This document shows, in pieces, positions 4,522-12,248 of a DNA stretch of 12,248 bases. The position numbers and the translations under genes are program-made. Every line of letters starts with the position of its first letter. Within the stretch, counting starts at the first letter, position 1. This stretch comes from CAYLZN01 sp964387935 (GTDB lineage Bacteria > Acidobacteriota > Vicinamibacteria > Vicinamibacterales > JAFNAJ01). The DNA lies in contig CAYLZN010000159.1 in the NCBI GenBank assembly GCA_964387935.1, forward strand, positions 1 through 12,248, read 5' to 3'. Under the pieces are notes generated by a model, which did not search any database, was not told where the DNA came from, and worked only from the letters and a program-made list of their open reading frames with translations.

Positions 4522-7404
4522 ATGGCCCGTCTGCCCTTCGCTGTGTTGACCACCCTCGCGCTCTTCTGCGCCTCCAGCGCCTCCGCTCAGATCGCCGCCG
4601 TCGGGACCGTCCGCGGATACGTCAAGGATGCCCAGGGCGGGGTCCTTCCCGGTGTCACCATCTCTGCCACCAGTGCGACCGTGCCCACGCCAGCGACGGC
4701 CGTCACCGACGAGCAGGGCTTCTTCCGCCTCGTCGATCTGCCGCCGGCCGACTACCGGCTGCAGGCCGAACTCCAGGGATTCTCCCGATACGTCCGCGAG
4801 CCCATCGCGGTGCGGGCGGGACTGAACATCACCCTCGATATCGAAATGGCCCTCGGCGGCATCGAGCAGACGGTGGAAGTCGTCGCCGAAACTCCCCTGC
4901 TCGAAACACAGAAAGCCACCACCGCCGTCAACATCAGCGGCGAGATGCAGCGCCAGTTGCCACTCAGCTCCCGGAGTCAGTTCGCCGACTTCCTCGAGGT
5001 CACTCCGGGAGTGGCCGCACGGGCTGGCGACGCGACCGGTGGCGGCCAGATCTACATGGTTCGCGGCGGCGAACTCGAGAACCACGTGGTCCAGCTCGAT
5101 GGCGCCGACATGGGCTCCTTTCGGCAGAACCGGGCGGACCGTCTCCTCACGCTCAACACCGACGCCATCGGAGACGTGCAGGTCAAGACCGCGGCCGTGG
5201 ACGCCTCCGTCCCGCTCGGCTCCGGCGCCGTGATCAACGTCTCCACCAAGTCGGGTACCGACCAGTTCAGGGGCGCCGTCGGCGCCGTGTTCACTCCCGA
5301 ACAGTGGAACGGCAACAACGCCGGCGAGGGCACCGTGCGGTTCAACGAGATCCTTCAGCCCGACTTCTCCCTCGGCGGCCCGATTCGACGCGGCCGGGTG
5401 TGGGTCTACGGGGCCTACCGCTACACGAACCAGGAGTCCGGGATCGGCCGAACCCCCCAGCAGATTGCCCTGCTGTCCGCCCTCGACCCCGGCTTCTCCC
5501 CGTTCAACAACAAGGTCACCTCCAACAACTACTACGCCAAGGTCACCGCACAGCTGTCGGCGAGACATCAGCTCGTGGCGTTCTACGAGAACGACCGACA
5601 CCCTGAGGAAGGCAACCGCGAGATCTACGCGTCGAACATCTTCGTGACCGAGGCGGGAGGCGTCGGGATCGGGGGACGTCTGCAGTCGTCTTGGGGCAGC
5701 TCGCTCACCTCGAAAGTGATGATCTCGTACAACGACAAGACCACGAATTCGCAGTTCGGCGTCTACGAGGGCTACACCAACCCGGGCCCGTCACAATCGG
5801 TCCACGCCGGGACGTTCCTCTCGAGCGGACGACTGCGGGGCAGTGGCGAGATCGCCCTGATGAACAACGTGGCCAGCTTCGACATCTCCCCGGCCTCGAA
5901 GACGACCTTCCAGGGCGATGTCACGTACTACACCTCGCGCTTCCTCGGCTCCCACGAGGTGCAGACGGGCCTGTTCGTCCAGCAGCTCCTGGGTTCGGAT
6001 GAAGTGAGGTACCCGGCCGACGGCTTCGCGGTGGAAGAGCTCGTCCTCCGGGACCCCGCCAACCCGGGTGCCGGCCTGATCCCGTTCCATCGACAGGTCC
6101 GCGACCAGGCTCAGCTCACGCTCGATGAAACGGCCGCCACCGATATCGGGTTCTACATCCAGGACTCGTGGCGACCCGTTCCCCGGCTGACGCTCAACCT
6201 CGGCGTACGCCTGGACTGGATCAAGGCCACCGAACAGCTGTTCGACGTCCAGCTCCAGGATGCCTGGCACGTCGGTCCTCGCATTGGGGGCACGTGGCTG
6301 CTGACCGGCGACGGCAGGAACGTGGTCAAGGCCAGCTACGGCCGGGTGCACGAAATGCCCATGCCACGCAATCTCGGCAGCGTCGGCGCAGCGTCGGCAA
6401 CGCTCACCGACTCCTACGACAACAATCTCGACGGCACGTTCGAGACAACGTTCATCACGCCGGGCACCACCGCCGCTCAGTCGGACCGCTTCCCCGATCC
6501 TGACCATCACCAGCCCTTCATCGACGAATGGACGACGGGGTACGGGCGCCAACTGCCTGGAGCGGTGACCGTCAACGTGGGATTCGCCCACCGGGAGTAC
6601 AAGGACCTGCCGGCCCTCGTCGAGACCAATGCCATCTACGACGGGGTGGTGTTCAAGGGCTACACGAACGAGAGCTTCAACCAGATCTACGAGATCACGA
6701 ACAACCGCTGGAACCGTCTCGTGTACAACGGCCTCGAGCTGACGGCGAGCAAGCGTTCCCGGCGGCTGCAGTTCCTCGGCGGGTACACGCGCATGTGGCA
6801 GGAAGTCGCGGGTACCTGGCAGCCGAACGATCCCGCGGCGTTCATCCAACCTGACGCGTTTCCCAACGACCAAGGGATCGGCAGCATCCGCGGCAATCAG
6901 ACCAACAGCCTGTCGGGAACGGCCGATACGAGAAGCCCCTCCTGGCAGAAGCACAACTTCCGTCTCGGCAGCACCTTCTCAGCACCGTGGGGCGTGATCC
7001 TGGCCGTCAATTACAGCTACCAGTCGGGGGCCTACTCGGGCCCCGTCGTGACGCGCCTCGCCCAGGCGGATCCGCAGTTCGGTCCGGCAACGGTGCGCCT
7101 GTCGAACGGCCGCGTGGTCTCGAACCCGCTGGCGACGACCGTCCGATTCGCCTACCCGACCCGCGGCGACGGCCAACTCCAACTGGACAGCCTCCAGAAT
7201 CTCAACCTCCGAGTCGGGTACGACATGAGGGTCAGAGGCGACAGCCAGCTTCAGTTCGCCCTGGACGTGTTCAACCTGACCAACCAGGGCGCCTTTGAGC
7301 AGTGGCAGTCCGGCGCGAACCAGCAGTACAGTCCCAACTACGGTGTGGGCCGCGCCCTGCAGTTCCCGCGCGTGTTCCAGGTCTCGGCCCGATTCCAGTT
7401 CTGA
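4522..7404 (+). CDS. Oar-type TonB-dependent outer-membrane receptor
   Basis: This 960-residue protein should form an outer-membrane beta-barrel that imports a substrate using TonB energy. A signal peptide covers residues 1-22, with cleavage after ASA (20-22). A carboxypeptidase-regulatory-like beta-sandwich follows (about 27-108, with GVLPGVTI and GYVKD), then a TonB-box-like stretch (EQTVEVVAE, about 115-123) and a plug domain (about 125-255, with QLDGAD and NVSTKSGTDQFRG). The barrel continues to the end, and the last residues, VSARFQF, close with the terminal phenylalanine needed for barrel assembly. The architecture matches Oar-like receptors common in Acidobacteriota. No SusD-like lipoprotein gene follows, which argues against a Bacteroidetes-style glycan locus. 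It is the first gene of a four-gene run with a PhoD-like phosphatase 41 nt downstream. The substrate is not readable from the sequence; the neighbours suggest a phosphorylated or peptidic compound. Confidence 0.92.
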   Translation: MARLPFAVLTTLALFCASSASAQIAAVGTVRGYVKDAQGGVLPGVTISATSATVPTPATAVTDEQGFFRLVDLPPADYRLQAELQGFSRYVREPIAVRAGLNITLDIEMALGGIEQTVEVVAETPLLETQKATTAVNISGEMQRQLPLSSRSQFADFLEVTPGVAARAGDATGGGQIYMVRGGELENHVVQLDGADMGSFRQNRADRLLTLNTDAIGDVQVKTAAVDASVPLGSGAVINVSTKSGTDQFRGAVGAVFTPEQWNGNNAGEGTVRFNEILQPDFSLGGPIRRGRVWVYGAYRYTNQESGIGRTPQQIALLSALDPGFSPFNNKVTSNNYYAKVTAQLSARHQLVAFYENDRHPEEGNREIYASNIFVTEAGGVGIGGRLQSSWGSSLTSKVMISYNDKTTNSQFGVYEGYTNPGPSQSVHAGTFLSSGRLRGSGEIALMNNVASFDISPASKTTFQGDVTYYTSRFLGSHEVQTGLFVQQLLGSDEVRYPADGFAVEELVLRDPANPGAGLIPFHRQVRDQAQLTLDETAATDIGFYIQDSWRPVPRLTLNLGVRLDWIKATEQLFDVQLQDAWHVGPRIGGTWLLTGDGRNVVKASYGRVHEMPMPRNLGSVGAASATLTDSYDNNLDGTFETTFITPGTTAAQSDRFPDPDHHQPFIDEWTTGYGRQLPGAVTVNVGFAHREYKDLPALVETNAIYDGVVFKGYTNESFNQIYEITNNRWNRLVYNGLELTASKRSRRLQFLGGYTRMWQEVAGTWQPNDPAAFIQPDAFPNDQGIGSIRGNQTNSLSGTADTRSPSWQKHNFRLGSTFSAPWGVILAVNYSYQSGAYSGPVVTRLAQADPQFGPATVRLSNGRVVSNPLATTVRFAYPTRGDGQLQLDSLQNLNLRVGYDMRVRGDSQLQFALDVFNLTNQGAFEQWQSGANQQYSPNYGVGRALQFPRVFQVSARFQF

Positions 7405-7445
7405 TGGGGTCACATTTCGCCTGCGTTCCCGACTGACGAGGCCAC

Positions 7446-9314
7446 ATGAAATCGCCGCTCCCGCCCTTCCTCCTGCTCTTCAGTGCCTGGGTGGTGCTGA
7501 CCTCGGCGCAACCGACGCCCCTCGCGATGACGCACGGTCCCATCCTCGGTCGCCTCGGCTCGACCGAAGTGGGCGTCTGGGCGCGCACCTCTAGGCCCGG
7601 AACGTTCCGGGTCCGCTACGGACGGGATCCGGAGCGGCTCGATGCCCTGTCGCCGCCGACGACCACGGCGATCGAGCGTGACAACACCGGCTGGCTGATG
7701 GTGCAGGGCCTGCTGCCCGCCACCAAGTACTTCTACCAGGTCGTCACGGACGAATCGGTCCCGGCGCGTCCGGACGGTTCGTTCCTGACACTGCCGTCCG
7801 CGGACACGTACCGCAACGCTGCGCACAACCCCAGGGGCCTGTTCAATTTCCGCTTCGAGTTCGGCACGGGCAACAACCAGCGGCCTGCCGGCGAGGGCCC
7901 CTGGCCCCCGGCCTTCAAGACGATGCTCGAACGACTGCAGGACAAGGTCCACTTCGCCATCCAGAACGGGGACTTCATCTACGAGGAGAAACGAGACTAC
8001 CGCGTCGAGGAATGGCTCGGCCAGGTCGGGGTTGCTGCGTCGCAATCTCCACGGGTCGTCACCCTGGCCCCGAGCATTGTGGGCGTCTGGGAGAACTACA
8101 AGCTCTACCTCGAACGGGGCAAGGCGCTCGCGGCCTGGCACCGCCACATGCCGACGTTCTTCACCTTCGACGACCACGAGATCATCGACAACGTCGATGG
8201 CACCAGCGTCGTGGGTCGGCGCGATCGCAAGGCCGTCTTCCGCGACATCGGGGCGCAGGCCTGGTACGACTACGTCGGCTGGGCCAACCCCATCGCGCCC
8301 GGCACCATTCGGTTCGGACAGGGCACGTTCAAGGCAGGAAGCGACATCCTGACCGATGCCCGCGCCGATTTCTCGCAGCTTGGACCGGATGCCCGCCAGC
8401 CGGGCCTGTTGCACGTGAACTGGGGCGGTGTGGCGGCGGGGGTCCCGACCCGGGAACTCGACAACCTTCCGGGCGTGCAGGGTGACCCCAACGCCAACGT
8501 CTACGAGATCCTGGACGTGGTCGACGCGCAGCGTCTTCGCGTCCGCCCGGCGGCGGAGGCGGATGGCGTCGCCACCTACAGCATCGGGCGGCAGTCGTAC
8601 TTCGACCAGCGCGTGAGCAACGCGCATTTCCTGTACCTGGACACCAGGAGCCACCGGGGCATCAGTGACCCGACGCACGCGAACCGCCCGGACCTGACGA
8701 TGCTGGGCGCGTCCCAGAAGGCGTGGTTGAAGGACCGCATGACGAACAGTGATGCGGACTTCTTCTTCGTGGTCTCGCAGGTGACGTTCATGATCCCCCA
8801 TGTCGGCGGGACACCGACCACGGGACCGGCCGAGCGGAATGCCGGCGCTCCCCCGACACACGACGAGGCGTGGCCCGGCTTCGTCAACGAGCGCGAGGAA
8901 CTGATTCAGTTCTGGGAGTCGCTCGGCAAACCGGTGTTCGTGCTGACCGGCGACGTTCACAACAGCTACTCGGTCAAGGTCACGGACCGGATCTGGGAGC
9001 TCGCGTCCGGTCCCCACAACTCCCGCAATCACCGCGCGGATGCCGTGGGGAATCCGCCGCCCAACGGACCGTTCACGTCGGCGGGACGCACCGCCGAGAT
9101 CCGCTGGTCGACCTACTTCCTGCCCGACGTGCCGGCTCCACTGGTGCGGCAGCCGATCTACACCGTGGTGCAGATCAACAACGTGTTCGACAACCGGCTG
9201 GACGCAGGCACGCCACGATGGGTGGCATTCCCGCACCCCCAGGTGGTCGTCCAGTTCCACGATGGGCTCACCGGGGATTTGTTGTACGCCGAGTCGTTTG
9301 TGGTCGGCCGGTAA
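7446..9314 (+). CDS. PhoD-like alkaline phosphatase/phosphodiesterase, exported
   Basis: The product is a 622-residue secreted metallophosphoesterase of the PhoD family, expected to release phosphate from phosphomono- or diesters in the periplasm. A short signal peptide (1-21, cleavage after TSA) is followed by an N-terminal beta-sandwich domain (about 28-118). The catalytic domain starts near FEFGTGNN (137-144), and metal-site motifs appear in order: NGDFIYE (174-180), DDHEIIDN (242-249), LDTRSHR (398-404) and GDVHNS (502-507). Between the second and third motifs lies an extra beta-rich stretch of about 100 residues (283-383) that I do not expect in a standard PhoD. The ribosome binding site is weak (GAGG, 4 nt before ATG), so translation may depend on coupling from the receptor gene. 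Phospholipase D-type or nucleic-acid-diesterase activity is also possible within this family. Confidence 0.88.
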   Translation: MKSPLPPFLLLFSAWVVLTSAQPTPLAMTHGPILGRLGSTEVGVWARTSRPGTFRVRYGRDPERLDALSPPTTTAIERDNTGWLMVQGLLPATKYFYQVVTDESVPARPDGSFLTLPSADTYRNAAHNPRGLFNFRFEFGTGNNQRPAGEGPWPPAFKTMLERLQDKVHFAIQNGDFIYEEKRDYRVEEWLGQVGVAASQSPRVVTLAPSIVGVWENYKLYLERGKALAAWHRHMPTFFTFDDHEIIDNVDGTSVVGRRDRKAVFRDIGAQAWYDYVGWANPIAPGTIRFGQGTFKAGSDILTDARADFSQLGPDARQPGLLHVNWGGVAAGVPTRELDNLPGVQGDPNANVYEILDVVDAQRLRVRPAAEADGVATYSIGRQSYFDQRVSNAHFLYLDTRSHRGISDPTHANRPDLTMLGASQKAWLKDRMTNSDADFFFVVSQVTFMIPHVGGTPTTGPAERNAGAPPTHDEAWPGFVNEREELIQFWESLGKPVFVLTGDVHNSYSVKVTDRIWELASGPHNSRNHRADAVGNPPPNGPFTSAGRTAEIRWSTYFLPDVPAPLVRQPIYTVVQINNVFDNRLDAGTPRWVAFPHPQVVVQFHDGLTGDLLYAESFVVGR

Positions 9315-9362
9315 GCGCGCCGTCGCGTTCGTGGCGGCGGAGCCGCTGGTGCGGCACCACGA

Positions 9363-9368
9363 GAGGAG
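9363..9368 (+). promoter_or_regulatory. Shine-Dalgarno fixing the start of the PLP enzyme
   Basis: GAGGAG lies 7 nt before the ATG at 9376. The same frame stays open further upstream into the phosphatase gene, but that extension is a shadow. This site and the fold's N-terminus fix the start. Confidence 0.75.
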
Positions 9369-9375
9369 TGACGAG

Positions 9376-10689
9376 ATGGGACAGGCCACGACACCAGGGA
9401 TCTTCCCTCCCGCACTGCTGGAGGACATCCGGAACCAGTTTGCCTACGTGGACTGGGATCCGTACTCCGGCCACCGGATCTTCTTCGATGCGGCGTCCGG
9501 GTCGTGCCGACCGCACCGGGTCATCGAGGCCATGGCGCGAGAGACCTGCCTGCCCGACCAGCAGGGGCGGGCCAATCCCGGCTCGCGTCATGCCGTCGAC
9601 GTCACGGCCCAGGGGCTCGACGACCTGATGCTGTTCTTCGGTGCCAGGTCGGGGCACATCATCCCCGGCTGGAGCAGCAGCCACGTGATCTACCGCATCA
9701 CCGACGCCGTGCTGGCCACGGTGCCCGGGACCAACGTCGTCACGACAGGCCTGGACCACGCCTCCGTCCGGAGTGCGCTGACGCAGTTTGCCGCCACCTA
9801 CGGGAAAGAGGTGCGCATCGCCGCACCGAACCGGGAGACCGCGGCGGTGGAACCCGATCGGATCTACGAGCTGATCGATCGAAACACCTGTTTCCTCGCC
9901 GTCACGCACACCTCGAACGTGACCGGCCAGATCCTCGACGTCGCGGCGATTGTGCGAGACGCCAGGCGAATCAAGCCGGACCTGTTCGTGCTGGTCGACG
10001 GCGTTCAGTACTCCCCTTCGGGCCCGATCGACGTCGAGGACATCGGTGCTGACGCCTACGTGATCGCGCCGTACAAGAACTTCGGCGTGAAGGGCTGCGG
10101 CTACGCCCATGCCTCGGATCGCCTGGCGCGGCTTCCCCATTGGAAGTACCTGTTCAAGCCGGAGACCAGCTGGGACCTGGGCGGCGTGGAGCACCAGTCG
10201 TACGCGGCCTGGTCAGCCGTCGTCGACTACCTGTGCTGGCTCGGTCGCCACTTCACGAGCGCGACAGACAGGCGGGCGCTGATCCTCACCGCCATGACAC
10301 GGGTCAAAGCCCACCTCGAAGGCCTGCTTTCGTTGCTGCTCCAGGGAACACACCGCGCTCCTGGCGTACGTGACCTGAGGCACGTCGCGGTCTACGGCGT
10401 TGGCCCGGACCTCTCGCGGCAGTCGCTGCTCGTCGGTTTCAACGTCGAGGGCTTCGGCTCCGAGGAGGGCTGCGCGCGGTATCGCGAACAGCAGTTGCGG
10501 CTGCACGCGACCGGGCACGACCCATTCTTCGGCGTCATGTTGCAGCAACTCGGCCTGTCGAGCTTCATCCGGCTCTCGGGCAGCCACTACAACACGCCTG
10601 AGGAGATCGAGCAGTTCCTTCTGGCCACCGAGCGCCTCGCGCCGGCCCGCACGACGCTCGCGCTCGCCGGCACCGCAGAGCCCTCGTAG
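9376..10689 (+). CDS. Class V (NifS/SufS-fold) PLP-dependent enzyme, not a typical desulfurase
   Basis: This 437-residue cytoplasmic protein has the fold of class V aminotransferases. It shows DHAS (127-130) for cofactor stacking, THTSNVTG (177-184), DGVQYSP with D208 and Q211 contacting the pyridine ring and phenolate, and PYKNFG with K234 as the Schiff-base lysine. The C-terminal signature RLSGSHYNTPEEIEQFL (399-415) is also typical. Where cysteine desulfurases carry a catalytic cysteine before this signature, the protein has HATGHDPFFG (377-386) and no cysteine, so sulfur mobilisation is unlikely. From memory it best resembles the VC1184-type subfamily annotated as desulfurase-like; isopenicillin N epimerase-like racemases are another relative. 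The true reaction (transamination, lyase or racemase) is unknown. It lies 61 nt downstream of the phosphatase and is probably cotranscribed with the receptor, so its substrate may be the imported compound. Confidence 0.87.
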   Translation: MGQATTPGIFPPALLEDIRNQFAYVDWDPYSGHRIFFDAASGSCRPHRVIEAMARETCLPDQQGRANPGSRHAVDVTAQGLDDLMLFFGARSGHIIPGWSSSHVIYRITDAVLATVPGTNVVTTGLDHASVRSALTQFAATYGKEVRIAAPNRETAAVEPDRIYELIDRNTCFLAVTHTSNVTGQILDVAAIVRDARRIKPDLFVLVDGVQYSPSGPIDVEDIGADAYVIAPYKNFGVKGCGYAHASDRLARLPHWKYLFKPETSWDLGGVEHQSYAAWSAVVDYLCWLGRHFTSATDRRALILTAMTRVKAHLEGLLSLLLQGTHRAPGVRDLRHVAVYGVGPDLSRQSLLVGFNVEGFGSEEGCARYREQQLRLHATGHDPFFGVMLQQLGLSSFIRLSGSHYNTPEEIEQFLLATERLAPARTTLALAGTAEPS

Positions 10690-10735
10690 GCGGCCGCCCG
10701 TTCGCCCAGCGCGTCACCGCGCGAGGAACGCAGAT

Positions 10736-12248
10736 ATGACGAGTGTCTCGAATGAGCTCCCCAGGTGCGCGATGGTGCTCCTGCTGCTCGGCGCAGGCGT
10801 GCCCACGGCGCAGGGCCAACCGGCCGCGACTCCTGTCCTGAGTGCCCCTCATCCAGCGGCAGGAACGATGTTCCTCGTCCCCGAGCGGATTCCGGTCGAG
10901 GGCGGGGGGCTCGCCCTGGCCGAGCGCGGCGTCATCTTCGTCCCCGTGAATCGGCGCACCCCGGGGAGCCCGGTCATCAGCCTCGAGGTGTATCGCTTCA
11001 GGGCGGCCTCCCCACGGGCCGACGTGCCTCCGATCTTCCTCCTGTTTGGCGGCCCGAGCTTCGAAGGCCTCGAGCCCCTGCTCGCTCGCCGTGGCTACTA
11101 CGAGAAACGCATTCGCCCCCTGCTCGACGCGGCCGACGTCGTCGTCGTGAGCCAGCGCGGGATTGGTCCCTCGAAGCCGACGACGCTGATCGAAGTCGCT
11201 CCGGCCTTCGGGCTGCATGAGTCGCCAACCGCCGCGGAACGCGCGGAACGGATCCGGGCAACCGCGACCCGCGAGAAGAACGTCTGGACTGGCCTCGGAC
11301 TCGACCTCACGGGATTCACCGTCCTCGAGGCCGCCGCAGACGTCGATGACGTGCGGAGAGCGCTTGGCTATGAGCGCATCACGCTGTGGGGCGGCAGCTT
11401 CGGGTCCCACTGGGCCATGGCGATCATGCGCGCGTATCCGGCGATCGTCGAGCGAGCGATCCTGCGGGGCATGGAGGGACCTGACCACACGTATGACATG
11501 CCCTCCCATGTCCTGGGGGCACTGAGTCGCATCGCGGCGGAAGCGGACCAGGCCCCGTCACTGGCAGGCCGGATTCCGCCTGGTGGCCTGCTGGCCGCCT
11601 TCGTGAAGGTCATCGAGCGCGTCACGGCCCAGCCCGTCCTGGTGTCGGTCGCGGATCCGGTCACGGCGTCCCCCGTGGACGTCCGGTTCGGCCCAGACGA
11701 GGTCCGCGACATGGCCACGGGCTACACGGCCAGCGCCTCATCCCGGGCAGGCATGCGCACCTGGGCCTCCGACGTCCTCACGCTGTACCAGGGGGACTTC
11801 AGGCCGGCCGCCACGGCCAGGCTTCGCGCGCAGAGAGCGGAACGGTTCCGCACGGCCAGTTACTTCATGCTGGACTGCGGCTCCGGCATCAGCCGCGAGC
11901 GTCGCCAGCAACTGGCCGCCGACAGGGCCGTCGCGGTGGTTGGCCCCCTGGGATTCCATTACGACGCCTCCTGCCCTGTCTGGAACATCGATCTCGGGGA
12001 GGCGTTTCGTCGCAACTTCGACACGCAGGTCCCGACCGTCATCGTCCAGGGCGATTACGATGTGTCCACACCGATTGAAAACGCGCGGGAGCTGGCCCCG
12101 CACTTCAAGCGGAGCAGACTGATCGTCGTGCACGGCGGTTCGCATCCAGCGATCGATGATGCGATGGATGCGTCGCCGGAGTTCTCGAAGGCGATCCTGA
12201 CCTTCGCACGCACCGGCACCATGATGGCGCTGCCCGATTCCGTTCAGC
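10736..12248 (+). CDS. Secreted alpha/beta hydrolase, peptidase S33-like (3' end cut by window)
   Basis: The frame runs open from ATG 10736 to the window edge, giving 504 residues with no stop. A signal peptide covers about 1-27 (hydrophobic MVLLLLGAGV, cleavage after AQG). The alpha/beta-hydrolase core follows: LLFGGPSFEG (102-111) resembles the S33 oxyanion motif, and QRGIGPSKP (140-148) the QRGxGxS block. GGSFGS (219-224) gives nucleophile Ser221, GDYDVSTP (439-446) the likely acid Asp442, and HGGSHP (466-471) the likely base His470. This layout fits proline iminopeptidase or tripeptidyl-aminopeptidase relatives, though esterases share it. C381 and C413 could form a periplasmic disulfide. 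AGGA lies 8 nt before the ATG; an internal ATG at 10772 is a possible alternative start but would shorten the signal peptide's basic N-region. It is 46 nt downstream of the PLP gene and the fourth gene of the run. Confidence 0.85.
   Translation, partial: MTSVSNELPRCAMVLLLLGAGVPTAQGQPAATPVLSAPHPAAGTMFLVPERIPVEGGGLALAERGVIFVPVNRRTPGSPVISLEVYRFRAASPRADVPPIFLLFGGPSFEGLEPLLARRGYYEKRIRPLLDAADVVVVSQRGIGPSKPTTLIEVAPAFGLHESPTAAERAERIRATATREKNVWTGLGLDLTGFTVLEAAADVDDVRRALGYERITLWGGSFGSHWAMAIMRAYPAIVERAILRGMEGPDHTYDMPSHVLGALSRIAAEADQAPSLAGRIPPGGLLAAFVKVIERVTAQPVLVSVADPVTASPVDVRFGPDEVRDMATGYTASASSRAGMRTWASDVLTLYQGDFRPAATARLRAQRAERFRTASYFMLDCGSGISRERRQQLAADRAVAVVGPLGFHYDASCPVWNIDLGEAFRRNFDTQVPTVIVQGDYDVSTPIENARELAPHFKRSRLIVVHGGSHPAIDDAMDASPEFSKAILTFARTGTMMALPDSVQ

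Noticed and set aside
4267..5601. Minus-strand open frame of 444 codons across the GntR/receptor gap
   Set aside because: It lies opposite the TonB receptor N-terminus, spans the AT-rich regulatory gap and shows no recognisable domain. The forward receptor frame has a signal peptide and clear domains.
7410..9428. Minus-strand open frame of 672 codons
   Set aside because: It is a complete shadow of the PhoD gene, whose catalytic motifs are intact on the plus strand.
10565..11509. Minus-strand open frame of 314 codons near the right edge
   Set aside because: It lies opposite the PLP enzyme end and the secreted hydrolase, has no domain signature and is compositionally a shadow.

Overview
The window is strongly GC-rich. 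All its genes use G/C at most third codon positions and most have a clear purine-rich ribosome binding site. The content suggests a Gram-negative soil-type bacterium, most likely Acidobacteriota (Vicinamibacteria-like). This rests on a large Oar-type TonB-dependent receptor with an N-terminal carboxypeptidase-regulatory domain and no SusD partner, a secreted PhoD-type phosphatase and a secreted S33-like hydrolase. The phylum is an inference; Gemmatimonadota or Myxococcota are not excluded.

Left region (1-3590). A stem-loop-rich non-coding stretch (1-135) includes a 56-nt near-perfect palindrome. Next comes an Rrf2-family regulator on the minus strand (136-606) with an IscR-like C91/C98/C104/H107 cluster-ligand set. 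It is divergent from a two-gene operon (760-2166 and 2163-3590, overlapping by 4 nt). This operon encodes a complete 2-oxoacid:ferredoxin oxidoreductase packed into two fused chains: delta-alpha (ferredoxin plus pyrimidine domain) and beta-gamma (TPP domain plus gamma domain). The simplest reading is an Fe-S or redox-sensing repressor controlling an Fe-S-rich, oxygen-sensitive enzyme.

Right region (3659-12248). A GntR/FCD regulator (3659-4360, minus) faces the end of the oxidoreductase operon. It is divergent from a run of four same-strand genes with 41-61 nt gaps: TonB receptor (4522-7404), PhoD-like metallophosphatase (7446-9314), class V PLP enzyme lacking the desulfurase cysteine (9376-10689), and a secreted alpha/beta hydrolase of the S33 type (10736 to beyond the window end). 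The 161-bp divergent gap carries AT-rich repeats of a TATATTG-type motif and an ACAA-N5-TTGT inverted repeat, a good candidate for the GntR operator.

Working model (inference). The right cluster looks like a substrate-induced uptake and processing unit: outer-membrane import, periplasmic phosphoester and acyl/peptide hydrolysis, then PLP chemistry on an amino compound in the cytoplasm. Its 2-oxoacid products could feed an enzyme such as the neighbouring oxidoreductase, but each unit has its own regulator and nothing in the sequence proves the link. No RNA genes, CRISPR arrays, insertion sequences or attachment sites were seen. No gene-free stretch exceeds about 160 bp.
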